From the NCBI GenBank assembly GCA_026545225.1, contig CM048845.1:51994033-52058032 (forward strand): a DNA stretch of 64,000 nucleotides, given 5' to 3'. The position numbers and the translations under genes are program-made. The DNA is from Cornus controversa (Eukaryota; Streptophyta; Magnoliopsida; Cornales; Cornaceae). Each line of letters opens with the position of its first letter. Position 1 is the first letter of the stretch. Positions 1 through 11,296 of this stretch are shown in pieces. Under the pieces are notes generated by a model. It was not told the DNA's origin. It saw nothing but the letters and a program-made list of their open reading frames with translations, and did no database searches.

Positions 1-636
1 AATAAAGGTTTATGAGAAATTTACTTAAATATTTTCAATGTAATTAAGTGTGCAGTGTATTAATGCACTGTGCAGGAGAAATTGGATGAGTCTAAGAACA
101 GATTTTGACCTGGGAAATTTCGATCGATTGATAAACCCATCAGTTGACTGATAGAGGCCTTTCGGTTGACTGAATCTCTTCATCAGTCGACTGATAGAAA
201 CTAAAAATGAATTCCAGTAGGCTTTACAAAACAGGAGAGGTTTCAGCTAACCGAAGCATAACTTCAGTCAACTGAAACAACACTTTCAGTCGATCGATGA
301 ATTCATCAGTCAACTAAAACTTGGAGATTCAAACTCCAACGACTATATTCTTCGCTAAACGGCTGCCACATGTCTCAAACGGCCATATTTCTTCCAAAAT
401 ACTATATATATGAGTGTAAGCTACATTTTGCAAGAAAGAGAGAGATAGTGCAATGTATAGCCAAGAGTAGAGAAGAGTGGAGGAGAGAGCAAGAGAGGTA
501 AAGAGAAACCTACCTATGAGCATCAACTTGAGAAATTCTTAAATGCAAATATTTGCATTCTACTGGGTAATATATTTCTTGTAGGAATCACTATTGAGCC
601 TCATCTTTCCCATCATTCATTGTGATTCATCTTGTA
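1..636 (+). mobile_element. Part of a copia-like LTR, left of the Athila insertion
   Basis: No gene is visible. The stretch has repeated CAGTCGACTG-like motifs (about 120-310) and a TATA-like run at 403-411 followed by a CT/GA-rich leader, as in plant LTR promoters. The sequence appears to resume after the Athila element at 12289 and after a solo LTR at 15374, where a tail typical of Ty1-copia LTRs is seen (an ATGGACGTAGGCA motif followed by GCCGAACCATGTAA). I infer one LTR broken by two later insertions. The left end lies outside the window or is not resolved, and lineage assignment is tentative. Confidence 0.5.
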
Positions 637-2147
637 TGATCGGCGTTGAATGTTACGCTTTCTAGCCTCTTAACTTATGTATTTTATTCTCTTAGTGATA
701 GATTATTTTGTTATTTTACTTCGTTTTAGTGTTTTCTGTATTTTCAAGGCCTTAATGATTATTTCAGTTAAAACCAGGATTTTGGGCTTTTAAAGATGAC
801 ATCCAAGATGGTGAGATGAAGCCTACATCAAGGAGATTCACTCAACCATTTATTTCAACTCAATTCAGCCCAAGGAAGAGGTCCAAGAGAATTACAGCTG
901 CTTAAGAAGGTTTCGGGCCTGAAGCCCAAATCTGCGCATAATGCAGTCTTAATCCCATTTTGGAAATCGGACCAGAAGTCTTATTTTCAAGCCTCAAATC
1001 GACATTATTTTTGCGAAAGGTTGAATGAAATTTGATTCTGCACACTTTTGTATTTCACGAAAATTCTGTAAATCGGACTTCTAGTGGGTCAAAAGTTGGG
1101 CCGAAGTCAGCAGGAAAAACCCACCTGATTAGTGCTGCGGGAAACCCTAATTTATTCCTAATTGGATTAGGACTTTGGTGTATTCTCTTGGAGAATAAAG
1201 TAAAGACTTGGAGGCTGAATTGAGAGAGCTTACAGAGAGATTAGACAGAGAGAACAGAGCTTGGAGAGTCTGAGAGGGCTGAGAAGAGAACAGAAACATA
1301 TTGCAGAGCCATTGGAGAACAAAGTCATACGCATAATTCAGAAAGATGATGTCTTCTTCCTCAACAGTTGAAGCTTCTTCTTCTACCATGAGCGGCTAGT
1401 TCATCCACTAGGGTTTTGATGTAGCCCTAACAAAGCATCAATGGTTTGATTGTTTTAATTATTGGGGACCTTTATATACATGCATAGATTGTGTAATTCA
1501 GAGGATTCTTATTATAGAATTGAGCAATAAAAGTCTTGTAAATTTAGTTTCAATGATTTCTTATCTTGTCTTAGATATTTAGTTGTTATTATTGAACGCA
1601 ATCTCTTTTGTTTTCTGTGATCATGAGAGAGATTATTACACAATGGTAATCACTGAATATATTATTATGAGCTTTGATGGATTATGCCTAGAGAAGATGA
1701 ACCATACTGCACCCTAGATTAGAGTAGTTAGGCAGATGGCCCATGCCAATCGAAGATAGTCCATGGCTTAGCCTTAATCATATGTTATCTTCTTGACGGA
1801 TGAAGGTGAGCTTGTAGCCACCGACACCACTTATGCATGATGTAATTCCCCTATAATTGATTCAATTGACCATTGATTGTGGAGTTAGTGGTGAAGTCAA
1901 ACACCCTAGATTTCTCTCATATTATCTTCATTATCTTGTTTACTTTGATTTATTTTATTTTATCTTTTTAATTAATTTAGTTTAAAAATCAGAATTCGTT
2001 TCTTATAAATTTAATTAGAATTAATTCCGTATTTCAACTCATCAGACCATAATCCCTGAGGTACGATACCCCTTCCTTTCGATAGCCCTTGCGAAGTGTG
2101 GAAATTTTTAATTGATATATTTTTGAGTCACACTCACACACGAATCA
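637..2147 (+). repeat. 5' LTR of the Athila-type element
   Basis: The LTR starts TGATCGGCG and ends CACGAATCA, 1511 bp. It matches 9793-11296 almost throughout. Compared with the right LTR it keeps a short block around 1237-1262 that the right LTR lacks, and it lacks about 30 bp (CTATTCTGCAAGGAATTC region) that the right LTR has near 11214. Short open frames inside (for example 1032-1223) recur in the other LTR and are not genes. Confidence 0.9.
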
Positions 2148-2152
2148 ATTTT

Positions 2153-2170
2153 TGGCGCCGTTGCCGGGGA
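2153..2170 (+). other. Primer binding site, tRNA-Asp type
   Basis: TGGCGCCGTTGCCGGGGA lies five bases after the LTR end. It is complementary to the 3' end of plant tRNA-Asp, the primer commonly reported for Athila-like elements. It would prime minus-strand cDNA synthesis. Confidence 0.9.
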
Positions 2171-2292
2171 TTATCTATTTGATTGATTGGATTTTACAGA
2201 ATTAGTTTTAATTGGATTTTTAGTTTAGGAAATTTTTATATTTTATTTTTAATTTTGTTTTTGTTTTCTTTTCAGGTGCTTTTGGTAAATAT

Positions 2293-3330
2293 ATGCAAGG
2301 TCGTCGTTCTGTAGCTAATCCTTTGATACCTCTTGATCCTGAGCCTGAACATACTCTTAGACAACAGAGGAACATCCCTGTTGATACAATTGTGCAAGAG
2401 GAAGAATTAATTGAAGACATGGCAGAAGAGAGGAATAACAACCTTGTTCCTAATGCTGATGGAGAAAGAGCTAGACTGCTTAGGGACTACTATGTTCCTG
2501 AGACATATACCTCACCAGCAGGTTTTCAACTGCCCAATGTCACAGCACAGAATTATGAGATCAAGTCCAGCATTATTCAGATGCTACCATCTTATTTTGG
2601 GCTGACTCAAGAAGACCCTTACAAGCATCTGGATGACTTCATTGAAGTGTGCTCAACTACAAAAATTCATAACTTCTCTGAAGATGCTTTTAGAATGAGA
2701 CTTTTTCCATTCTCTCTGAAAGACAAAGTAAAATATTGGTTCAACTCTCTACCGGCTGGTTCTATCACGACTTGGACTCAGATGCAACATGAGTTTCCAA
2801 AGAAGTATTTTCTGATAGGGAAGACCAATCAGTTCAGACGTGCTATTACTGGTTTCTCCCAACATGAGGGGGAACAATTTTATGAGACATGGAAAAGATT
2901 CAAGGACCTTCTTAGGAAGTGTCCCCATCATCAAGTTCCTAAGTGGCAACTAGTGCAGAGTTTTCATGAAGGGCTGACAGAAGCCAACAGACAGATGGTT
3001 GATGCGTTGTGTGGAGGTACTTTTATGTTGAAGAGTGAAGAAGAGGCATAGACCTTATTTGAAAATCTTAGTGACAACTCTCTACAACATGTGTCCTCTA
3101 CTCGTTCTAGCAGACCTGCCACTACAAGGAAAACTGATGGGATTTTTGAGGTTGGTGCTTTAGAAGCTAAGCCAACTGATATTGATTTAATTGCACAGAA
3201 GGTAGCAGCAATTATGGCTGCCAATCAAACTCCTTCTGCTTCAAATTCTACATTGCTAGGCCCTTGTGAATTTTGCTCTAGTCCTATGCATAATGTGAGC
3301 AATTGTCCTTCAATGGGGCAATTTTTCTGA
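2293..3330 (+). pseudogene. gag: Athila gag, broken by one stop and a frameshift
   Basis: The frame opens MQGRRSVANPL and encodes a retrotransposon gag domain (residues about 95-230: LTQEDPYKHLDDF, FPFSLKDKVKYWF, WKRFKDLLRKCP), which would form the capsid-like particle. An in-frame TAG at 3049-3051 follows LKSEEEA, where related proteins usually have Trp, so a TGG-to-TAG change is likely. The same frame then continues through a Cys-rich segment (CEFCSSPMHNVSNCP, a degenerate zinc knuckle) to a stop at 3328-3330. Gag-like sequence (PPRGNTYN, TWRNHPGFSYSNQG) goes on in another frame, which implies a frameshift near 3325. Confidence 0.85.
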
Positions 3331-3331
3331 T

Positions 3332-5965
3332 ATTCAACATGAGCAAGTTCAAGCTACTTTCACTGGACCAATGAATCCTCCACGAGGTAATACTTACAAT
3401 TCTACATGGAGGAATCATCCTGGTTTTTCTTACAGTAACCAAGGGGCAGCAATGCAACCATCATATCAACCTAGGACTTTTGTGCCTCAATAGCAATATC
3501 AAACACAAAGTCCTATGGCCCAAAGAATTTCTGCTATTGAAGAGAAGCTGACACTTACCTTGTCTAAATTTGACAAGCTTGATTCTCTCATAGAGACAGT
3601 GCAAGCTACTGCAGCAACAGTACAATCTACAGTTCAGCTAGTGCACTCGCATTCTCAATCCATTGCCAAACTGGAATCTCAGTTTGGACAACTTGCTATT
3701 TCATTATGCAGAAGAGAAGAAGGGAAGCTCCCTAGTCAACCAATTGCTAATCCAAGAGGGATGCAAGCTTCCACAAGCAACACACACCATGAGCAAGTTC
3801 AAGCCATTACCACTTTGAGGAGTGGGAAAATAATTGACAATAAGGTGGGTGAGAAGAAAGAAGAAGAAAAAGTGACCACAAGTCCAAGTGCTGAAATTCC
3901 TTATGAGCCCAAGGCTCCTTTCCCACAACGTTTCCTAGAAGCATCTAAATTGGGGAAGCAAGGGGACAAGCTGCATGACATGATGGAGGTGTTTCGACAA
4001 GTGAAGATTAATTTGTCACTCCTTGATGCCATCAAACAAATTCCTCCTTATGCTAAATTCTTGAAGGACTTGTGCACTCAGAAAAGGCGTTCTAAAAGTC
4101 ATGTGCCAAAGAAAGTGATGCTGCCACAACAAGTAAGTTCAATAATCCAGCAGTGTACTCCTCCCAAGTACAAAGATCCTGGTGCTCCAACTATCTCATG
4201 TATTATTGGGGAGCACCATGTGGATAAAGCTCTTCTTGATTTGGGTGCAAGTGTAAATTTGCTACCCTATTCATTTTACTTACAATTGGGCTTGGGAGAA
4301 TTGAAGCTTATCTCGGTGGTATTGCAATTTGCAGATAGATCAACAAAGCAACCCCGAGGAATCATAGAAGATGTGCTCATTAAAGTGGACAAGTTCTACT
4401 TTCCTGTTGATTTTATTGTACTTGACACTGAGCCGGTTCACAATCCGAAGAGGCACATTCCAATAATCCTTGGTCGACCTTTCTTAGCTACTGCTGATGC
4501 TTGCATAAATTGTAGGTCAGGGATCATGGATATTTCCTTTGGCAACATGAAGGTTAAGCTTAATATTTTCAATGCTGTTGAGAATCCTCCAGATCAGACT
4601 GATGTTTTCTTCATGGACTCTAAGGATGTGGCTGAATCTACAGATGAATTAAGGGTGCAAGACGAACAGAAGAAAAAGAAGGTGTTTGAAGATCAAATTT
4701 CTACCATGATGGTAACTTCTGTATGCACTACACTTTCCAAAACACTTCAGAGGGAGAAATTGTTTGGAGTTTCCGACAACTCCACACCATGGTATGCAGA
4801 TATTGTGAATTATTTAGCCACGGGAAAAGTGCCAAGAGACTGGACCAAGCGAGAACGTGATCGATTCTTCTCTAAAGTTCATCATTACTTTTGGGAGGAT
4901 CTAGAGTTATTTAAATATTGTCCAGATCAGATTATTCAGCGATGTGTCCCAGACCATGAGTTTCAAGATATTCTCAAGTTCTGCCATTCATTGGCATGTG
5001 GAGGCCACTTCAGTGCAAGGAAGACAGCAGCAAAGGTACTTCAATGTGGATTCTTTTGGCCTTCTCTGTTTCATGATGCATATGTTTTTTGTAAGACTTG
5101 TGATCGGTGTCAAAGATTGGGTTCAATGTCGAGGCGTGATATGATGCCAATGAGCCCCATTCTGGTGGTTGAAAATTTTGATGTTTGGGGAATTGATTTT
5201 ATGGGACCCTTTCCACCTTCTTTCGGCTACGAATACATTCTGGTTGGGGTGGATTATGTCTCCAAATGGGTGGAGGCCATTGCAACTCGAACCAATGATC
5301 ATAAGGTGGTAATCAAATTCATGCATGAGAACATTCTTAGTCGATTTGGAATTCCTCGAGCCTTGATCAGTGATGGTGGTACTCACTTTTGCAATAAATT
5401 CTTGAGAAGTTTGCTCGCTAAATATTCAGTGACACATAAGGTGGCGACACCTTATCATCCTCAGACAAGTGGGCAAGTAGAGCTGTCTAATCGAGAAATT
5501 AAGCATGTTCTCGAAAAGACAGTGAGACCGGATAGAAGAGATTGGTCATTGCGACTGAGTGAGGCACTATGGGCATATCGGACTGCTTACAAGACCCCTA
5601 TCGGTATGTCACCATATCGGTTGGTGTATGGGAAAGCATGTCATCTTCCAGTAGAGATTGAGCACAAAGCACTCTGGGCAATTTGAAAATTCAATTTCGA
5701 TGCAAAAAGAGCTGGGGAAGAGAGGAAGTTGCAATTGAATGAATTAGAAGAGTTTAGACGTGATGCTTATGAAAGTTCACGAATTTACAAAGAGAGGACG
5801 AAGGCATTTCATGACCGACATATCTCACGGAAGTCTTTCTCTCCAGGTGATAAAGTGTGGCTCTTCAATTCCAAGCTTCGGTTTTTTTTCAGAAAATTGC
5901 GTTCAAGATGGGATGGACCATTCCAAGTGATTTCAGTTTTTTCTCACGGTGCTGTAGAAATTTGA
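3332..5965 (+). pseudogene. pol: Athila protease-integrase fusion with RT/RNase H deleted
   Basis: The main open stretch is 3515-5686 (723 codons); the same frame extends upstream past a TAG at 3491-3493 and downstream past a TGA at 5684-5686. An aspartic protease lies at residues about 225-360 with DLGAS at 241-245 and the late ILGRPFL motif. Reverse transcriptase and RNase H, normally about 500 residues, are absent. From about residue 420 ([13 protein letters not shown]) the protein is integrase: a zinc-binding region (HSLACGGHF and CKTCDRCQ), then the DDE core with Asp561 (WGIDFMGP), Asp620 (LISDGG) and Glu656 (GQVELSN), giving the canonical 35-residue gap. The integrase C-terminus ([12 protein letters not shown]) lies after the TGA. 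The deletion junction, about 4600-4790, kept the frame open. Confidence 0.88.
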
Positions 5966-6975
5966 AGCTTTCGAGATAATGTTTGATGAAAGTTAATGGC
6001 CAAAGGTTGAAGCATTGTGTGGAAGGATGTGTGCCAAAAAGAGACGTAGAGTCCGTCAACTTGACGGATCCCGTCTATCTGACTTAATCCCTTCGGAGAG
6101 TCAATCGTCTCCTACAGACGTTAAATTGTAGGTTCTGTATGTATTTCTATACTTTATTTCTTTTAGTTTTCTTTAATTTTAATTTTTAGTTTTAGTTTTC
6201 TTAAGTTTTTCTTCAATTCTAGTTGTGTTTTAATGTTTTTTCTTTGAGTTTTTGATGTATAAGTTGCTTCCGGAGGATGCCAAGAGGTGTACCGAGGTAT
6301 TCGGACTCAAGACGGGTGAAAAATAGTGCTCTCGGTCGACCTTGGGTGATGGAGACTCAAAAATATCAAGTCTCGGTCGACCTTGGGCGATAGAGGTCCA
6401 ACAGGCATCCAGGAGGGGGATCGATCGCCCCAGAGGAGGGGGATCGATCGCCCCATGGTTTTTCAAGTGATCACCCACCAGCAGGTGGGCGATCGATCGC
6501 CCATCCAAGGGGGGATCGATCGCCCAGGCCCATGGAAGGGCTGCCAGAATTTTTAAGGCCTATAAAGGCCACCTCTCATCCTTTGTTGCTACCACTTGCA
6601 TCCTAGACCTCTTTGAACTCCAATTCAAGTCCTACATCATCCGGAAAATTAATTTCTTCAATTAGTGAGTATTAAACAAGAATTCAACATTGATCATCAT
6701 CAACTTCAACATCAAATTGGATCAAAAATCACTAGTTCTCAAAGGAAGCTCTCACTTTTTCAAGTTCAACATCAAAGTACGTGAAGTTTTTCTTTGAAGA
6801 AATTGTTCAGATCTTTTTGAGGGCTTTTGAAGACCAAGTTTGGGGGATCAATTTGGTGCATTCACTTGTTCGATTTGGGTGGAAAAATTACCGAAAAAAG
6901 GAGGTTGAAGGTTACAAAAGAATTGTGCACACCAAGTGTTCGATTTAATTCCTCAACCACACTTTTTCTACTTCT
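5966..6975 (+). other. Spacer between pol and the env-position ORF, with palindromic GATCGATC repeats
   Basis: No coding region is seen after remnants of the integrase tail (5966-6050). Between 6300 and 6530 there are two copies of CTCGGTCGACCTTGGG and four copies of GATCGATCGCCC in G-rich surroundings (about 6420, 6442, 6490, 6513). A copy of the polypurine-like motif AAGTTTGGGGG sits at 6836-6846. The region may act as a leader for a subgenomic transcript of the next ORF; that is inference. Confidence 0.6.
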
Positions 6976-8178
6976 ATGGCACCAAAGAGAGCAAGTCACC
7001 AAGGTGCTTCAAGTTCCCGTAATCCTCGTCGAGCGAGGCATGATCCGACCCCAGGTTCTTCACGATCTCGCCGAGAAGGTATTCAAGAGAGATGGCATCC
7101 AAGGGCGTTGAACTTTGAAACCACGTTTGACATAACCGAACTTTATGGTATGTTTCCTGAGACACGATGGGGGATTTCTGACATCCGTCGTCGTCGGTCG
7201 GCATCCATTTTTGTTCCGAGGCTTGTGAAGGTATTTTATCAGAACTTAATGCCGACACCTGATGAGCGGGATGTGCTTACTTCTTCCGTAGATGGAACAG
7301 TAGTTCGAGTGGACATGTCATCCATTGCCATTGCCGTGGGTTGTCCTCATGAGTGCCCAGATGATTTATCTCATAACTATACTCCTCTACCCGACTAGTT
7401 GTCAGTGGGTAATGTTGTTGCACGTTTGTGTGCCAACCAATTTTCTGGGCCGAAAAGGAATGCAGCTTCAAAGTCTTCAATGCCGAATCATTTATGGTTC
7501 ATTGACGTTGTTCTACTCAAGAATGTATGTCCAATTGGACATAAAATCGAAAGACGTCAAGAGTTCCTCAAAGCCTTCTATGCTATACATTTTGGGCATT
7601 GGCTGTCATTCCCACAGATTGTCTGGGGCCAGATGGAGAAATTCTATTCCAAAGTTGTGGCCAAGGCACCAGACAGTGCAAGTGACTGGGAGTTTCCATT
7701 CCCTACTATTATTCACCAGTTGCTTGTGGCACAAGGGTATTCAGTCCATGAGGACGAGCTTGCCTTTCCACGTGATCTTCATTATGGCACGCATGACTGG
7801 AATTTGAGCCGATCACATATGCATCAGAGAGTCATAGCGGCGCCTGGTGAGGTATCTCGGTTGGCCCAGGGAGGAGAGCATATAGATATACCACCACCGG
7901 TGGAAGATCCAGAGGAGATGGAGGCTGAGGAAAAGGAGGTGCATGCACAGGCTGGTGGCCATGATTATCAATATTTAGAGGGGCAGATTGCTGGGTTGAC
8001 AGCCCAGTTTGGCACCCTACAGACAGAGGTCTCCACACAGTTTGGAGCAATGAGAACAGAGATGGCGGATCACTTTCGTGACACTCGCCAAGAGCAACTA
8101 GAGATGAGGAGGATGATGCGTGCACTGATGCGCCAAGCAAACTTGGATCCAGATGCTCAGTCACCACCACACCCTTGA
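6976..8178 (+). pseudogene. Env-position ORF of the Athila element, one in-frame stop
   Basis: One frame runs from ATG at 6976 (MAPKRASHQG) to a stop at 8176-8178, interrupted only by TAG at 7396-7398 (codon 141). The N-terminus is basic and low complexity. The middle has a globular segment (ALNFETTFDITELYGMFP, NHLWFIDVVLLKNVCPIGH, FLKAFYAIHFGHWLSFPQIVWGQM) resembling the plant-transposon-protein domains found in this position in Athila/Tat elements. The C-terminus (about 330-395) looks like a coiled coil (QIAGLTAQFGTLQTEVSTQF). I see no clear signal peptide or membrane segment, so an envelope role is not supported. Function unknown. Confidence 0.75.
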
Positions 8179-9779
8179 CAGGAAGGTAACCATCTTTTGT
8201 ATTTTATTTTATTTTTAGTTTTTATTTTTCTTTTTCTTTTTGTAGTTAGATTTTTTTTAAAAAAAAAATGAAAAAAAAATATTTTTTTAGGAAATTTCTC
8301 TTTCATATTTATTTTCACCCATACTATTTCACTTGATCTTTGGGGTATAGTGGTTTATTTTGACAGGTTCTAACATCCAAGTTTGGGGGTGTGCTTGCAT
8401 TGCCTTTATGCTGATGGTGTACTCTATTTTCTTTCCACTACTCCGAATTCCTGGTAACATCGTTCTTATTCTTCTCTTTGCTTTGATTGATAGTACATTG
8501 AGGACAATGTACAGTTTAAGTTTGGGGGTGAGGCGATGCCTATTTTTGTACTTTATTGCATTATGGGGGGAAATTTGTGTGAAATTCTTTTTGTATTAGG
8601 ATTTTATTTTATTTTATTTTCTTAGTTTATTTTATTTGATTTTGTTTTATTTGTAGATAGAATGTTTTAACATTATCTAAGGGATTAGTACCTTATATAG
8701 GTGCATAACTTGTAATTTTTGAGTATGTTTTAAATTTTTGGAAACTGTGGTTTAAATTAAGTGGTTTTAATCATGGTTTGCAATAACATATTTTGGAGTG
8801 ATTGATTTTAGTTTCCTTACATGCACAAACACACTAGCATAGTCTTATGGGGTATAAACTGTGGGTTTGAGTTATTAAGTTACATATGCTTGATATTAAT
8901 TAGTATCTCTTGAGAATGAGTACCAATGACGTGTTTTACTTGACTTCAATGAAAAAGAAAAAAAAGGAAAAGAAAAAAAATGTGATGAATAAGAAAATCA
9001 ATTTGATCTTTTTCATGAGTAACCGAGCCTCTATGCCTCAGGAAGCACGGAGTGTTCGCGTCAAAAGTGAAAGGGTGAGAAAAGATGAGCATTGGTTGTC
9101 TTGATTTGTAGCCTGACTGATTCGAGTAATTAGGTCTTCAGGGTATCTCAAAACCTAGTGCCCTAAAGCCATCTGGTTTGGGAGCCACTGACTGAAAGCT
9201 TGCTACATGGATCTTTCAGAAAGCTTAATAAATCAAGACATTGCACAACCAATAAAGCAATGGAAAATAAAGAATGATGAAAAAAATTGAAAAGTCATGT
9301 ATGCATGTTGGGAAGTATGAGTCAATAAGGGGAGCTAGTGAGTTGAAAGGGTATGTGCCTTGATATATTCAGAGCTAAGTTATGTCACATGATATGATTG
9401 CTAGTTCACTTTACACGAGGGAGCTAGAGTTGGTTCTTTTGAGATATGTTGATGTGAATTATGCATGAGGACCATTGATTTGAATTATAGAATTTGAAAG
9501 TTTGAAATTATTCTTGAATGCAAGTTTGTAACTATATATTGTAATCTTCTTCTTGAATTAGTTGAAACAGAATTTTGAATGTTTGTGGGTAACATTTCTG
9601 GAAACCCTCACGAGACTATACTCGTCCACTAGGGGGAACCTAGGGGTTCAAAGGCTTGTTGCATATGCTAAATGCAATCGTTTCTCCCACGAAAGTGGAG
9701 TTGGGTAGTTTAGTTAGTGTTTAGTAGTTTCTTTGTTTTAGTTTTGTTTTATTCTATTGCTAAGGGACTAGCAATATGT
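8179..9779 (+). other. 3' noncoding region of the Athila element
   Basis: No ORF with recognisable similarity. It is T-rich at 8200-8350 and 8600-8660. It holds two internal copies of the polypurine-like motif AAGTTTGGGGGTG at 8379-8391 and 8518-8530, identical to the motif next to the 3' LTR. Confidence 0.65.
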
Positions 9780-9792
9780 AAGTTTGGGGGTG
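9780..9792 (+). other. Polypurine tract of the Athila element
   Basis: AAGTTTGGGGGTG directly precedes the 3' LTR (TGATCGACG at 9793). By position it is the plus-strand primer of reverse transcription. Confidence 0.8.
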
Positions 9793-11296
9793 TGATCGAC
9801 GTTGAATGTTACGCATTCTAGCCTCTTAACTTATGTATTTTATTCTCTTAGTGATAGATTATTTTTTTATTTTACTTCGTTTTAGTGTTTTCTGTATTTT
9901 CAGGGCCTTAATGATTATTTCAGTTAAACCAGGATTTTGGGCTTTTAAAGATGACATCCAAGATGGTGAGATGAAGCCTACATCAAGGAGATTCACTCAA
10001 CCATTTATTTCAACTCAATTCAGCCCAAGGAAGAGGTCCAAGAGAATTACAGCTGCTTAAGAAGGTTTCGGGCCTGAAGCCCAAATCTGCGCATAATGTA
10101 GTCTTAATCCAATTTTCGAAAACGGACCATAAGTCTTATTTCCGAGCCTCAAATTGACATAATTCTCGCGTAGGGTTAAACGAAATTTGATTCTGCACAC
10201 TGTTGTATTTCATGAAAATTCCGTAAATCGGACTTCTAGTGGGTCAAAAGTTGGACCGAAGTCAGCAGGAAAAACCCACCTGATTAGTGCAGCGGGAAAT
10301 CCTAATTTATTCCTAATTGGATTAGGACTTTGGTGTATTCTCTTGGAGAATAAAGTGAAGACTTGGAGGCTGAGTTGAGAGAGCTTACACAGAGATTGGA
10401 GAGTCTGAGAGGGCTGAAGAGAACAGAAACATATTCGCAAAGCCATTGGAGAACAAAGTCATACGCAGAATTCGGAAAGATGATGTCTTCTTCCTCAACA
10501 GTTGAAGCTTCTTCTTCTACCATGAGCGGCTAGTTCATCCACTAGGGTTTTGATGTAGCCCTAACAAAGCATCAATGGTTTGATTGTTTTAATTATTGGG
10601 GACCTTTATATACATGCATAGATTGTGTAATTCAGAGGATTCTTATTATAGAATTGAGCAATAAAAGTCTTGTAAATTCAATCTCAATGATTTCTTATCT
10701 TGTCTTAGATATTTAGTTGTTGTTATTGAACTCAATCCCTCTTATTTTCTATGATCATGAGAGAGATTATTACACAATGGTAATCACTGAATATATTGTT
10801 ATGAGCTTTGATGGATTATGCCTAGAGAAGATGAACCATACTGCACCCTAGATTAGAGTAGTTAGGCAGATGGCCCATGCCAATCGAAGATAGTCCATGG
10901 CTTAGCCTTAATCATATGTTATCTTCTTGACGGATGAAGGTGAGCTTGTAGCCACCAACACCACTTATGCATGATGTAATTCCCCTATAGTTGATTCAAT
11001 TGACCATTGATTGTGGAGTTAGTGGTGAAGTCAAACACCCTAGGCTTCTCTCTTATTATCTTCACTATCTTGTTTACTTTGATTTATTTTATTTTATCTT
11101 TTTAATTAGTTTAAAAATCAGAATTCTTTTCTTATAAATTTAATTAGAATTAGTTCCGTATTCCAACTCATCAGACCATAATTCCTGAGGTACGATACCC
11201 CTTTCGATAGCCCTATTCTGCAAGGAATTCGTTCTATTGCGAAGTGTGGAAATTTTTAATTGGTATACTTTTTGAGTCACACTCACACACGAATCA
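9793..11296 (+). repeat. 3' LTR of the Athila-type element
   Basis: 1504 bp, TGATCGACG to GAATCA, nearly identical to 637-2147 apart from scattered substitutions and two indels. The five bases after it (TGTAT) do not match the left flank TTGTA and belong to the partial third LTR. Confidence 0.9.

Noticed and set aside
1032..1389. Short ORFs repeated at 10187-10523 and 11283-11507
   Set aside because: They lie in the three LTR copies, overlap on both strands and have no domain.
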